A DNA stretch of 64,000 bases, from positions 78,576-142,575 of the forward strand of contig CABZFN010000004.1 of the NCBI GenBank assembly GCA_902525035.1, in the 5' to 3' direction. Under the pieces are notes generated by a model, which made no database searches, was not told where the DNA came from, and was given only the letters and a program-made list of their open reading frames with translations. A program made the position numbers and the translations under genes. Below are positions 15,938 through 25,770 of this stretch, in pieces (the first letter of the stretch is position 1; every line of letters starts with the position of its first letter). The DNA is from an uncultured Alphaproteobacteria bacterium. GTDB taxonomy: Bacteria; Pseudomonadota; Alphaproteobacteria; HIMB59; GCA-002718135.

Positions 15938-17602
15938 ATGTTACAAAAAGTAAGAGATAACGATAACTTCATGAAACTATCAAGAATGGGATCACGTTAT
16001 CCCTCGCGCCTTAGTTTTTCTAGAAGTATGTTAAGAAGATTAATTAACGACAAGTGGGAAATACATAAATCAAAATTTGATTTAGATAAAGATGGTTATG
16101 GTACAGTTGTTTATGAAATTATTATTAATAAAGAAACTTATTCACTTGTATGCTTCTCTGCGTTTCTAGATGATAAAGATAGGAGTGATAGAGTTATTGC
16201 TGATAAATGGGATACAGCCTACACGTTACATATTGGTAAATTATCAAACGAAGATCTAAACAGATTAAAAAAAACTATTCCTCTTCAAGAATCGGGACGA
16301 AACTCTCCAAACGAATTGATTCTTAGCAGAGCAAATAAAAGTGTTAGATTGTTTCAGTATGTTGTTGATTGTCTTTCAAAAGGTAATCAGCCAGATATAA
16401 ATGAAATAAATAAAGTTGGGTATTTATTAAGAACTACTGCTGTTTATGGTAGCGGTAAATTTGGTTTATCAGATTTTACTAATACAAAAAATACAACTGT
16501 TTTCAATCAACCATTTAGGGCAGAAATGTTGTCGGTATATTTAATCAGAGAATTTAGTGTAGAATTAGTAGAGCATGTTGCAAAGCAAATTAATCCAGAA
16601 AAGGCTGTAAAATTAGATAGAAAAATTAAACAACATTTTGGTATTGGTAATTCAACAGGTTTAGGCATGGCACCTTTTATTATTAAACATCCAAAGTTGA
16701 TTAATAAATGGATGATTCAATACACAAAGACATTACAAAAAATTGCTCAAATTAATTTAGATAATATAGTTTTTGAAAAGTATAAAAAACTTTTGAATAA
16801 AGCTTTAAATTATCTTGAAGAAGTAAGCACAAGTGATCAATTCCAAATTAATAAAAATAAATTAACTACTGAGGATTTAAAAAAATATATTTTTTATATT
16901 AATGACCTAGATCTTTCTCAAAAATTTAAATGGTTAGATATTTTAGATTATTGTGATTCGAATTTTAATAATGATACTCAAGAAATTGCGAGAGTACAAC
17001 TAATTGAATTGTATCCTCAAGTATCAGAGGAATTAGCAGAAGATATGGCAGATGAAGAGATAATGGATATTGATGGAAATCAATCTATTGGAGATTTGAA
17101 TAAAATAATCAATGATAAATATTCTTGGATAAAAAATATTGATTTTAATAACAAAGATAGCAATTATTTATTTTGGTATGTTTCAACAGCAAAGTTAGAA
17201 CCTAGATTAGGTGAAAGATATAATGAACAAGGAAGTGAGTTGGAGCAAAATTTAGGAATTGCAAAAATGGTTAATGATTTATTTAAGCAAATTAAAAATA
17301 TAGATGAAAATCAATTAATTTGTGAATTTTTATTAACACATCCTGAATACAGAGGGATTGTTAAAAGAATACAATCTTTAAAAAATTATCCTTATTCGGA
17401 AGTTCAAGATAATGTTCTCGATAAAAAAACAATACCAATTGATATGTTAAGATTTAAATTATCTTTTTTTGGTGCCAATCGATATGATCCTAAGTCAGAT
17501 AGATGGTTAAGAGTAAGTTTTTTTTCTGGAGCTCCTTATTTATCAGATCTAAATAATAAAAATGTTGATGAATGGGGTTTTGCAACAATGAATTCATATT
17601 AA
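15938..17602 (+). CDS. Unrecognised conserved-looking protein, 554 residues
   Basis: I do not recognise this family. The protein is soluble by composition, without signal peptide or clear membrane helix. Notable stretches are SRMGSRYPSRLSFSRSM near the N-terminus, GTVVYEIIINKETYSLVCF, VIADKWDTAYTL, RTTAVYGSGKFGLSDF (about 170-185) and GIGNSTGLGMAPFII (about 235-250). No ATP-binding or nucleotide-sugar motif is evident. Codon and residue use match the genome and the frame is open throughout, so it is a real gene. Its stop lies 5 nt before the GTG of the DUF3726-like partner, and the two probably form one functional unit. Confidence 0.75.
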   Translation: MLQKVRDNDNFMKLSRMGSRYPSRLSFSRSMLRRLINDKWEIHKSKFDLDKDGYGTVVYEIIINKETYSLVCFSAFLDDKDRSDRVIADKWDTAYTLHIGKLSNEDLNRLKKTIPLQESGRNSPNELILSRANKSVRLFQYVVDCLSKGNQPDINEINKVGYLLRTTAVYGSGKFGLSDFTNTKNTTVFNQPFRAEMLSVYLIREFSVELVEHVAKQINPEKAVKLDRKIKQHFGIGNSTGLGMAPFIIKHPKLINKWMIQYTKTLQKIAQINLDNIVFEKYKKLLNKALNYLEEVSTSDQFQINKNKLTTEDLKKYIFYINDLDLSQKFKWLDILDYCDSNFNNDTQEIARVQLIELYPQVSEELAEDMADEEIMDIDGNQSIGDLNKIINDKYSWIKNIDFNNKDSNYLFWYVSTAKLEPRLGERYNEQGSELEQNLGIAKMVNDLFKQIKNIDENQLICEFLLTHPEYRGIVKRIQSLKNYPYSEVQDNVLDKKTIPIDMLRFKLSFFGANRYDPKSDRWLRVSFFSGAPYLSDLNNKNVDEWGFATMNSY

Positions 17603-17607
17603 CATCT

Positions 17608-18288
17608 GTGAGTTACTCTTACTATGAAGTTTACACTAATTCACAGCGAGCTTTTTCAGGATTAGGTTTCACTTATGGATCAGATGAAGATGCTGCATTT
17701 ATCATAACTTGGCTTGAAGTACTTGGTTTAGACGGAATCAAATTATTAACATTAAAAATTAAAGAATTAGATAACACTTTTAATGCTAGTATAGATCCGT
17801 CAATAATAAATGATGAGTTTGATTGTAAAAATAAGTCTTCATTGATGATAGGTCCAGGATTAATTGATTATTTAATATCAAAAGTAAATAAAAAAGAAAA
17901 ACTAAAATTAACTTTAAAAAATTGCAATGATCCCATATTCCTAATACCTTTGCTTTATAAGTATGCAAAAAAAAATATCAATTCACAGTTTTTGTTAGAT
18001 CAAAAAGTTGTTACGCAAATAATAAATAAAAATATTAGTATTAATAGAGATATTATTTCTATAAATTATCAAAGAAATTTTGATCTTTTGCTCACAAAGA
18101 ATATTTTAAATGAAAAAAAAATGGATATTAATATTCCATCATCAAATATAAATAATTTGCTATCTGAAGGCATAAATCCTGATAAACAATCTTGGGATCA
18201 AATATCTAAGATAGCTTTTAGAACTTTTGTACCTGAGTCAGAGGAATCTAGAGCCAAAGGTGCTGGAGGTGGTGATGCAAATGATTAA
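17608..18288 (+). CDS. DUF3726-like protein
   Basis: This protein of about 226 residues has an N-terminus (SYSYYEVYTNSQRAFSG, then GFTYGSDEDAAFIITWLEV) that fits the pattern I associate with DUF3726, whose members begin like MSYSLNEVEATAKKAARG. On that basis I start it at GTG 17608. The frame also allows ATG 17572, which would overlap the upstream gene by 31 nt. The function is unknown. The C-terminus (PESEESRAKGAGGGDAND) is glycine-rich and polar. Its stop TAA overlaps that of the convergent ectoine-hydrolase-like gene within TTAA. Confidence 0.68.
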   Translation: MSYSYYEVYTNSQRAFSGLGFTYGSDEDAAFIITWLEVLGLDGIKLLTLKIKELDNTFNASIDPSIINDEFDCKNKSSLMIGPGLIDYLISKVNKKEKLKLTLKNCNDPIFLIPLLYKYAKKNINSQFLLDQKVVTQIINKNISINRDIISINYQRNFDLLLTKNILNEKKMDINIPSSNINNLLSEGINPDKQSWDQISKIAFRTFVPESEESRAKGAGGGDAND

Positions 18289-19460
18289 TTTACTAAATGC
18301 AAATCTCTTGGGACTTGAGTAAGTAACTCGTAACCTGATTCTGTTACTCTAACTGATTCACTTAGTTCTAATCCCCACGTATCCATCCACATTCCACACA
18401 TAAGATGAAAAGTAACATTAGGTTCTAAAAGTGTCTTTTCATTTTTCCGGATACTAAGTGTATGTTCTCCCCAATCAGGAGGATAACCAATACCAATTGA
18501 GTAACCAGCCCTTGACTCTTTTTCTAATCCATATTTTTCTAATACTGACCAAAAAGCAACTGCAACATTATGACAACTATTTCCTGAGTTTGTTTGTTGT
18601 AAAGCTTTCTCAATACCTTCATTTGTTATTTTTAATGTATCCGATATCTTTGGATCAGGTTTACCAACGTACACAGTTCTGGATAAGGCACAGTGATAAC
18701 GATGTTTCACACCACCTAATTCAATAATTGTTCCTTCATCATTTTTAAATTTTTTATCACTAGGAGTTAAGTGTGATGCTGATGCTGATCTACCACTTGC
18801 AAGTATTATACCTAAACCTGAATATTCTCCTCCCATTTGTGTTGAATCATTCCCAGCAATGAGAGTATTTTGAATTTTTCCTGCAACTGTACTTTGTTTT
18901 ATACCTTCTTTTATTGAATCAAATGCTGTTGTCATTCCTGCTTTCACGAGTGTGCCAGCATCTTTCATAAATTTTATTTCATTTTCAGATTTTACATATC
19001 TGACCCAATTAATTAGAAGATGCGCATTAATAAATTTAGCATTTGTTAAATTATCTTTTAATCTCCTATGATTTTCTGCAGTATAATAATAGCTATCCAT
19101 TTCGACACCAATGTTTTTACTTGACCAATTTTTGTCTTTAATTAATTTAACTACATAATCATATGGATGTAATGGTGGTGATTGAATAAGTCGCTCGGGA
19201 TAACCAAATATATTTTCTTCATCTAAAAAAGTTGTAATCCTTGCCCCATTCGAATCTTGCTTTCTTCCAAACCAAAATGGTTGATCTTCATCTATAGAAA
19301 TTATTACTCCTTGTGGAACATAAAATGACCATCCATCATAACCAGTTAGATAATTCATATTAGAAGGATCGGTAGTTAATAGAATATCAACACCTCTTTT
19401 ATTCATAGACTGTTTTACTTTTGCAATTCTTGAATTAAATTCTTCTTGTGAAAATATCAT
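18285..19460 (-). CDS. doeA: M24-family ectoine hydrolase-like protein (DoeA/EutD)
   Basis: DoeA/EutD opens the ectoine ring to N-acetyl-diaminobutyrate. The 391 residues show the DoeA pattern: TTDPSNMNYLTGYDGWSFYV (about 30-49), then FGRKQDSNGAR and HPYDYVVKL. The C-terminal pita-bread domain has IELGGVKHRYHCALSRTVYV, in which the metal-binding aspartates of true M24 peptidases are absent, as in metal-free creatinase/DoeA enzymes. It follows soxG by 19 nt in the same direction, while eutA-C homologues lie 9 kb upstream on the same strand. A related creatinase or prolidase-like role is the alternative. Confidence 0.75.
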   Translation of the reverse strand: MIFSQEEFNSRIAKVKQSMNKRGVDILLTTDPSNMNYLTGYDGWSFYVPQGVIISIDEDQPFWFGRKQDSNGARITTFLDEENIFGYPERLIQSPPLHPYDYVVKLIKDKNWSSKNIGVEMDSYYYTAENHRRLKDNLTNAKFINAHLLINWVRYVKSENEIKFMKDAGTLVKAGMTTAFDSIKEGIKQSTVAGKIQNTLIAGNDSTQMGGEYSGLGIILASGRSASASHLTPSDKKFKNDEGTIIELGGVKHRYHCALSRTVYVGKPDPKISDTLKITNEGIEKALQQTNSGNSCHNVAVAFWSVLEKYGLEKESRAGYSIGIGYPPDWGEHTLSIRKNEKTLLEPNVTFHLMCGMWMDTWGLELSESVRVTESGYELLTQVPRDLHLVN

Positions 19461-19479
19461 AATCTTTTAGGTAATCTTT

Positions 19480-20043
19480 TTATCTCTCTAATACTTCATA
19501 TCCAAACTGATTTGCTGTTTCAAGAAGGATCTCCCAAATTGATAAAGCAAAACCTCTTGGTATATATAGACAGTAGTTTTTTGAGGATATTTTAAATAGC
19601 TTAACACTTACATGATGAATAGCCGAACTAGCCGAGGATAGGTCTGGAAAATTCTTAGACCTTAAATCAATTGGAAGATATCTATTTAAAAATAATGACG
19701 AATTATCTCCTTTAATTTCAATACCTGTGAAAGCATGGGAAATATCTAAAGTAGTTGCTATTTGCTCACTTACTTCAATTTCTTTATTAAATAACCACCA
19801 TTTCAAAGGTTCCATTCTCCATAATGATTTATTCTCAAAAACAATTCCTTTATTGAAACCGGGAATATGTTTAATTTTTAATTTTTTTATTAATAAATTG
19901 TTTATTTCTTCAATTTTATCAGGCCAACAAGCAATTTGTATAATTTCCAAACTTTTTAATTCTTTAAATGTTAAAGATTGTTTCTCGCTTGTTGAGCACT
20001 TTCCAATTTTATAAAGTGCTTCTAGTGCAGAATGTCTATGCAT
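19480..20043 (-). CDS. soxG: Sarcosine oxidase gamma subunit
   Basis: This is the small GcvT-like subunit of heterotetrameric sarcosine oxidase. It has 187 residues from ATG 20043 (MHRHSALE), which overlaps the soxA stop by 8 nt and has GGAGAA upstream. A longer frame to 20067 would run deeper into soxA. RYLPIDLRSKNFP and the C-terminal IPRGFALSIWEILLE match SoxG proteins. The subunit order soxB-soxD-soxA-soxG is the standard one. Confidence 0.88.
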   Translation of the reverse strand: MHRHSALEALYKIGKCSTSEKQSLTFKELKSLEIIQIACWPDKIEEINNLLIKKLKIKHIPGFNKGIVFENKSLWRMEPLKWWLFNKEIEVSEQIATTLDISHAFTGIEIKGDNSSLFLNRYLPIDLRSKNFPDLSSASSAIHHVSVKLFKISSKNYCLYIPRGFALSIWEILLETANQFGYEVLER

Positions 20044-22993
20044 ACATTCGTTCTCCTTTTGGATCAATCATATGTGGTGAAACAACTTTTAAATTCGTTT
20101 GTTTATTTCTTACAGGATCTGCACCAACTAAAGTGGTATCTTTCCATTTATCTAACCCACCTTTCACAAAACCTATTCCAATCCAATGTCTAAGTTCTGG
20201 AGAATAAGTGACTGAAGTTATTCTTCCAATACCCTGTCCTTTAATATTATTTTTTTCACACACAATTGTTCCAGCATTAAAAGTTTCCTTTAAGTTTGCA
20301 GGAAAGAAACCTACTAGAATTTCTCTATCATTATTTTTTAATACTCCTCGTTTTCTCATTGCACTTCCAATATATGATTTTTTTGTAGAAGCCATTTTGC
20401 TTAAACCAGCATCATCAATTGTTACCCTTCCATCAAGCTCTGCAGCTGTAACATGACCTTTTTCTACTCTAAGTGCACCTAAAGCCTCTAATCCATATAA
20501 ACACCCATCATATTTTTTTGCATTTTCCCAAAGTAGGTCCATCATTGTATTGGCAAAATCTGATTTAACATAGACTTCAAAAGCTAATTCACCTGAGAAA
20601 CTAATTCTTGCAATTCTACAAGGAATTTTACCTTTAAGAAAAGTTGAGGCAACACCCATAAAAAGTAAGTTATTATTAGTTATAACTGAAGAATCATCGA
20701 CACAATTATTAAGAACTTCTCTAGATTTAGGTCCTGCAACTGATACGCCTGCCCATTGTTCTGAAACACTAGTCACATTAACATTAAGATTTGTCCATCT
20801 AGTTTGTAGTAATTCTTCTAACCATGACATTACTTTTGCAGCTTCACCTGTAGATGTCGTCATAAAATATTCATTTTCTGCTAATCTCCAAGATGTGCCA
20901 TCATCCATTACAATACCGTCATCACGTAACATTATACCGTATCTAGCTTTTCCAACTTGTAGTTTTGAAAAACCATTCGAATAGATTCTATTTAAAAATT
21001 CGCTAGAGTCTGGTCCTTGAATAGCAATCTTACCTAGAGAGGTTACATCGCAAATACCAACTGTTTTTCTTACTGTTGTTGCTTCTCTAATATAAGAGTC
21101 ACTTAATGTTTCATTTTCTTTAGGATAATACCAAGGTCTTTGATACAAACCTACTTCAATCATTTTAGCACCATGATCAGTATTCCATTGATGGATTGGT
21201 GTAACTCTTAATGGTCTAAAATGTTTTCCAACATTTCTTCCACTTAAAGCTCCAATAGAAACTGGAGTATAAGGAGGTCTGAATACTGTCGTTCCAACTT
21301 CCGGAATTTCTTTATTTAAAAGATCAGCCATTAAGGATAATCCAATAATGTTTCCCATTTTTCCCTGATCGTTAGCCATACCCAAAGTTGTATATCTTTT
21401 AAGATGTTCTACTGAAATAAAACCCTCACGGTGTGCCAGTCTTACATCATCTGAAGTAACATCGTGTTGATAATCAACAAAACTTTTTGATCTAGATTTA
21501 TTATATTTTACTTCATAAAGTGGTTTTATTGGATTTTTCCATCCACCAGGTTTTGGAAAAAAATAATTTGTTTTCGAAATTCCTAAACGATTTAATGCAT
21601 CAGTAGCACCTGCAACTCCAGAAGCGATACAATCATTTTTATTCCATAATCCTCTCGAAGAACCTATCATTGTGATATTCTCTTTGGTATCACTCGGTAA
21701 AAAGCATGCATTTTCATAGTCCCATTTAGGCTTTACACCTCTATGCGATAACAAATGTACTGCAGGAGACCAACCACCTGATAATAAGACTTGATCACAA
21801 TTTATTGTTTCATATTTATTAATATTTTCACTTTTTGATATGTCTAAACTATCAATTTTTTTTGAACCATTGATATTATAAGGCACATACCCTCTTCTAA
21901 TTTCAAAAGTTTTGTTGGTTTCAATTTCAAAATTGGTTCGTGAGTCAAGAACAGTAACATTTGCTCCAGCTTCAGATAATAGTTCTGCAGTTTCATAAAC
22001 AGAATCATTATTTGTAGTAATTACAATTTTTTTACCTGTTAGTACTCCATATCTATTTAAATAATGCTTTGAAGCATTCACTGTCATTACGCCAGGAATA
22101 TCATTATTATTAAATGCAATATGTCTTTCTATTGCTCCCGCACCAACAATTATATGTTTAGCTCTAATAGTCCAAAATCTTTGACGTGGTAGTGTTTTAT
22201 CTGGTAACGATAAATGGTCTGTTACTCTTTCCAATAAACCAACAACACAATTATCGTATAATCCAAATGCTGTTGTCCTAGTCATTACTTTTATACCAAG
22301 GTTTTTAATTTGATTTTCAATATGTGAGCTATCGAATTCATTTTCTGAAAGTTGATCTCCTCCAATAATGCTATCTTGCTCTACTAAAATAACATCTAGT
22401 TTTTTCTCTGCTGCCTCAATTGCGGCTGCAATACCTGATGGTCCTGAACCTACAATAATTACATCACAAAAATCGTGTGCGTGTTCATAAGAATCTGGAT
22501 CAGGTAAAGTAGAAGCACTTCCCATTCCAGCTGCTTTCCTTATAAACTTTTCAAAAAACATCCATATAGCTGTACCTTTTCCCCATTCAAAAGGTGGTAT
22601 TCCCATAAAAGTTTTATAATAAAAACCAGATGCAAAAAACCTACCTAGATAATTATTAATTCCAGCAAGGTCAAAATTTACATTGGGAAAAGCATTCTGA
22701 CCACTGGCTTTTAAACCATCATATAATTCTTGAGTAGTTGCCCTTACATTAGGATCTCTTCTATCTTTTGATCCTACAGTTACTAAAGCACCAGATTCTT
22801 CAACACCACTTGAAAATATACCTCTTGGTCTGTGATATTTAAAACTTCTTCCAACAACTCCAATATTATTAGCTAGCAATGCTGATGCTAGTGTATCACC
22901 TTCGAAACCTTTGTATTTTTTATTATCCCAAGTAAAAGATAAAACATTATTTCTATTAATTTTTCCATAATTTTTTAATCTACTTGTTTTCAT
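20036..22993 (-). CDS. soxA: Sarcosine oxidase alpha subunit
   Basis: This large subunit of tetrameric sarcosine oxidase turns sarcosine into glycine and passes the one-carbon unit to tetrahydrofolate. Its 985 residues match the family. It has an N-terminal ferredoxin-like 2Fe-2S-type fold without cluster cysteines (about 1-100), a nucleotide-binding domain (VIIVGSGPSGIAAAIEAAE, about 175-195), and a C-terminal GcvT-like aminomethyltransferase half with the folate region ending at GIGFVKGG. It overlaps soxD by 4 nt. A dimethylglycine or N-methyl amino acid substrate remains possible. Confidence 0.94.
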   Translation of the reverse strand: MKTSRLKNYGKINRNNVLSFTWDNKKYKGFEGDTLASALLANNIGVVGRSFKYHRPRGIFSSGVEESGALVTVGSKDRRDPNVRATTQELYDGLKASGQNAFPNVNFDLAGINNYLGRFFASGFYYKTFMGIPPFEWGKGTAIWMFFEKFIRKAAGMGSASTLPDPDSYEHAHDFCDVIIVGSGPSGIAAAIEAAEKKLDVILVEQDSIIGGDQLSENEFDSSHIENQIKNLGIKVMTRTTAFGLYDNCVVGLLERVTDHLSLPDKTLPRQRFWTIRAKHIIVGAGAIERHIAFNNNDIPGVMTVNASKHYLNRYGVLTGKKIVITTNNDSVYETAELLSEAGANVTVLDSRTNFEIETNKTFEIRRGYVPYNINGSKKIDSLDISKSENINKYETINCDQVLLSGGWSPAVHLLSHRGVKPKWDYENACFLPSDTKENITMIGSSRGLWNKNDCIASGVAGATDALNRLGISKTNYFFPKPGGWKNPIKPLYEVKYNKSRSKSFVDYQHDVTSDDVRLAHREGFISVEHLKRYTTLGMANDQGKMGNIIGLSLMADLLNKEIPEVGTTVFRPPYTPVSIGALSGRNVGKHFRPLRVTPIHQWNTDHGAKMIEVGLYQRPWYYPKENETLSDSYIREATTVRKTVGICDVTSLGKIAIQGPDSSEFLNRIYSNGFSKLQVGKARYGIMLRDDGIVMDDGTSWRLAENEYFMTTSTGEAAKVMSWLEELLQTRWTNLNVNVTSVSEQWAGVSVAGPKSREVLNNCVDDSSVITNNNLLFMGVASTFLKGKIPCRIARISFSGELAFEVYVKSDFANTMMDLLWENAKKYDGCLYGLEALGALRVEKGHVTAAELDGRVTIDDAGLSKMASTKKSYIGSAMRKRGVLKNNDREILVGFFPANLKETFNAGTIVCEKNNIKGQGIGRITSVTYSPELRHWIGIGFVKGGLDKWKDTTLVGADPVRNKQTNLKVVSPHMIDPKGERMYA

Positions 22994-23274
22994 TTATTAT
23001 TTTCTACAACTTTCTTTAAATCTGGATGACAGGGTTTCACACTTCTAATTTCATGAGTTACTGTTGAGCGTTCAATCTCTAACCACATTCTACATCCATT
23101 AGTATGATGCCATGTTTCTAATTGAAAACCTTTTATATTTTTTCTAAAAAATATTGCTTTAGTCCATTCTTTTTCAGAAGAGTCTAAAGATGGATATTTT
23201 ATTGTAGCATCTCCACCATAACTAAATTCACTATGATCTCTTTCACCACAATAAGGACAATTGATTCTAATCAT
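22990..23274 (-). CDS. soxD: Sarcosine oxidase delta subunit
   Basis: This 94-residue zinc-binding subunit has the pair INCPYCGERD at residues 4-13 and a later H-x-x-x-C pair in WHHTNGCRMW, which together give the Cys3His site. It starts 1 nt after the soxB stop and overlaps soxA by 4 nt, so expression is tightly coupled. Confidence 0.93.
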   Translation of the reverse strand: MIRINCPYCGERDHSEFSYGGDATIKYPSLDSSEKEWTKAIFFRKNIKGFQLETWHHTNGCRMWLEIERSTVTHEIRSVKPCHPDLKKVVENNK

Positions 23275-24540
23275 TTAACCGTGCAATTTAGGATCAGGTC
23301 CAGCACCACGTTCATCTATGTTGATGCCTTTTTCAAATCTCTCTAAATTATGATTCTGCACATAATTGTGTGGGTTCTCATTTGCAATTAAATCAGCAAA
23401 ATACCAACCTGATGCTGGACTAGCCTTAAAACCTCCATAGTTCCAGCCAGCATTTAAATAAAGATTTGATATTGGTGTTTTACAAATAAAAAAAGATCCA
23501 TCCATAGTCATATCCATAACACCAGCCCAATGACGAAGTAATCTTATTCTGCCAAGAGAAGGAAAAATTGCCATGGCTGCTTCAGCAACATCTTGAACCA
23601 TTGGTAAATTTCCTCTTTGAGCATACGATTTATACCAATCGAGATCACCACCAAAAACCATACTACCTTTATCAGACTGAGAGATATAAAAATGTGCACC
23701 ACCTACTCCATAAACTACCACTTGATCCAAAAGAGGTTTAACTGCTTCAGATACAAAGGCTTGTAATTTGTGAGATTCAATTGGTAAATTTCCTAATTCT
23801 GCCATTTGCCATAATACAGAAGTATTACCAGCAACAGCAAATCCTATTTTTTTTCCTTTTATTATTCCTCGAGAAGTTTGAACACTTTCAATCATTCCAT
23901 TTGTTCTTGTGAAACCTGTTACTTCACAATTTTGTAGAATATCTACACCGAGTGTATCAGCAGCTCTTGCATATCCCCATGCAACTGCATCATGTCTTGC
24001 ATTGCCTGCTCTTTTTTGGACAGCTGCTCCTAAAATAGGAAATCTGGAATTGTTATAATTTAAATGAGGTATTTTTTTCTTAAGTTTTTTTAAATCCCAA
24101 AGCTCAGCATCTGTTCCATGAAGTCTCATAATATTATACGTTCTTGAAACAGAATCTTTAGCAACAGGACTGTGAAACAATGAAACGTGCGCTCTTTGAC
24201 TAAACATTACATTGTAATTTAAATCATGACTTAAATTTTCCCATAATTTTAAAGAGTGCTCATAAAATTCATGATTCCCTGGCATCATATAATTTGATCT
24301 TACAATAGTCGTATTACGTCCAGCGTTTCCTCCCCCGATCCAACCTTTTTCCAAAACTGCTACATTTTTAATATTATGATTTTTCGCAAGATAATATGCT
24401 GTGGCAAGTCCGTGTAAGCCTCCACCAATTATTATAACATCATAATTTTTTTTTGGTTCCGGATCACGCCATTGCCTAGTCCAATATGATTGACCATTTA
24501 ATCCATTTTTAATTACGTTCCATGCATTAAATTTTGTCAT
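23275..24540 (-). CDS. soxB: Sarcosine oxidase beta subunit
   Basis: This is the FAD/FMN-bearing catalytic subunit. The 421 residues start with the FAD fold (VIIIGGGLHGLATAYYLA, near 35) and have the FMN-site region GGNAGRNTTIVRSNYM. The C-terminus GWNYGGFKASPASGW is typical of SoxB. It is the first gene of soxBDAG, and the 75 bp gap upstream makes it a likely transcript start. With glycine betaine or creatine as the source of sarcosine, it would feed glycine and one-carbon pools. Confidence 0.94.
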   Translation of the reverse strand: MTKFNAWNVIKNGLNGQSYWTRQWRDPEPKKNYDVIIIGGGLHGLATAYYLAKNHNIKNVAVLEKGWIGGGNAGRNTTIVRSNYMMPGNHEFYEHSLKLWENLSHDLNYNVMFSQRAHVSLFHSPVAKDSVSRTYNIMRLHGTDAELWDLKKLKKKIPHLNYNNSRFPILGAAVQKRAGNARHDAVAWGYARAADTLGVDILQNCEVTGFTRTNGMIESVQTSRGIIKGKKIGFAVAGNTSVLWQMAELGNLPIESHKLQAFVSEAVKPLLDQVVVYGVGGAHFYISQSDKGSMVFGGDLDWYKSYAQRGNLPMVQDVAEAAMAIFPSLGRIRLLRHWAGVMDMTMDGSFFICKTPISNLYLNAGWNYGGFKASPASGWYFADLIANENPHNYVQNHNLERFEKGINIDERGAGPDPKLHG

Positions 24541-24615
24541 TTATTTATTTAATTATTGAATAGTAAATTAGAGTAAAATATTTTAACTAGTGAAACAAGA
24601 GTTATTTAGTCACAA
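24541..24615 (-). promoter_or_regulatory. Likely promoter region of soxBDAG
   Basis: This 75 bp AT-rich gap lies between the M24 gene and soxB on the same strand. A TTGTTT box followed by AT-rich DNA could be a promoter, but the match is weak. No hairpin terminator for the upstream gene is visible. Confidence 0.3.
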
Positions 24616-25770
24616 TTAATTTGAAAGAATCAAATCTTCAAATTTTTTAGAATGATGTGTAATTTGCTCATATCCATCCTCTGTAATTATAAAACTATCA
24701 CCAACCTGTGATCTAAATTTATTTGCACTAGCTCCTCCATCTACTGCAAATACCATGCCTGGCTCTAAAACAGTTTTATTTCCAACTACTAATTGTGGTT
24801 CTTCTAAAAAACTAAAACCGGTTCCTCTTCCACATCGAAATGTAGGATAAGGATATCCTTCAGACTGTATTGCATCAGCATAAGCTGAATGTACTTCTTC
24901 AGCCGTAACTCCAGGACCAAGAATATCAAGAGCAGCTTTTTGAGATTTAACTGCAGTCTCAAAAGCTTTTATTTGTTCATCGGATTGAATTTCTTCTACC
25001 CAAAATATTCTATCAAAACCCAATTTAAACCTATGAAAATTTGTAGAACCACAATAACATACGAATACGGGATCACCTTTTTTTATAATTTTGGTTGAAG
25101 CACGATGGTGAGTTTTAGGTAAATCATGACCTGATGTCATGACGGGTAAAAAGTGAATATTTGGAGACATATTAATATTATCAGGATAAAATTTTTTTAA
25201 AAGCTCTGCAGCTTTTCTTGTTCCAGCTTGTGATTGAGCAAGTGCAACCTCATATTCAGGAACATTATGGCCAATTGTTTTTTTAGCTGCTTCCATCATA
25301 GCCATACCAACTTCGCCAGCATGACGAGCTATATTCAATTCATCATTAGATTTAATCATTCTTATATTATCTATTAATTTGGTTAAATCCCCAGGGTGAC
25401 GATAAAGTATTTCGTCTAAATAACTCTTAACCATTGAATTTATTTTAAATTTTTCAATAAAAATATTTTTATGCTGACTTATGATTTGCGGTAATAATTC
25501 TCTCCATTCATTTCCAATACCATCATTCCATGTTTCAACCATATCGACAGGACAAGCTTCTGGTATTAATAAGACATCAAGAAGAGGTGTAATTAAGTAA
25601 GTTTTATGATCATTTGAAACAACTAATAATGTTGGTCGATTAAAATCCATGTGAAGAAAGTCGTGATATCCTGTAAAATAATATATAGAGTCATCATCAG
25701 TTATAATTGAGAGATCAATATTATTCTCAGACATTTTTTTCTTAAGTTTATTTAAATTTTCAGAAAACAT
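24616..25770 (-). CDS. M24-family (creatinase/prolidase-like) protein lacking metal ligands
   Basis: This 384-residue protein has the creatinase N-domain (DDSIYYFTGYHDFLH) and a C-terminal pita-bread domain. The residues that bind metal in M24 peptidases are mostly replaced: VDxG is CYCG, GHGIG is GRGTG, and the last glutamate is Asp in FAVDGGA. Metal-free chemistry as in creatinase or ectoine hydrolase is possible, but the catalytic histidine at GHG is also gone, so creatinase itself is unlikely. It follows the M20 gene with no gap. The role is unknown; it probably belongs to the eut-like operon. Confidence 0.8.
   Translation of the reverse strand: MFSENLNKLKKKMSENNIDLSIITDDDSIYYFTGYHDFLHMDFNRPTLLVVSNDHKTYLITPLLDVLLIPEACPVDMVETWNDGIGNEWRELLPQIISQHKNIFIEKFKINSMVKSYLDEILYRHPGDLTKLIDNIRMIKSNDELNIARHAGEVGMAMMEAAKKTIGHNVPEYEVALAQSQAGTRKAAELLKKFYPDNINMSPNIHFLPVMTSGHDLPKTHHRASTKIIKKGDPVFVCYCGSTNFHRFKLGFDRIFWVEEIQSDEQIKAFETAVKSQKAALDILGPGVTAEEVHSAYADAIQSEGYPYPTFRCGRGTGFSFLEEPQLVVGNKTVLEPGMVFAVDGGASANKFRSQVGDSFIITEDGYEQITHHSKKFEDLILSN

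Noticed and set aside
15938..18288. One gene split by a frameshift
   Set aside because: The first frame ends normally, and the second frame's N-terminus at GTG 17608 fits a family start, so two separate genes are more likely.
24616..25770. Naming this M24 protein creatinase because sarcosine oxidase is adjacent
   Set aside because: The catalytic histidine (GHG) is Arg and other key residues differ.
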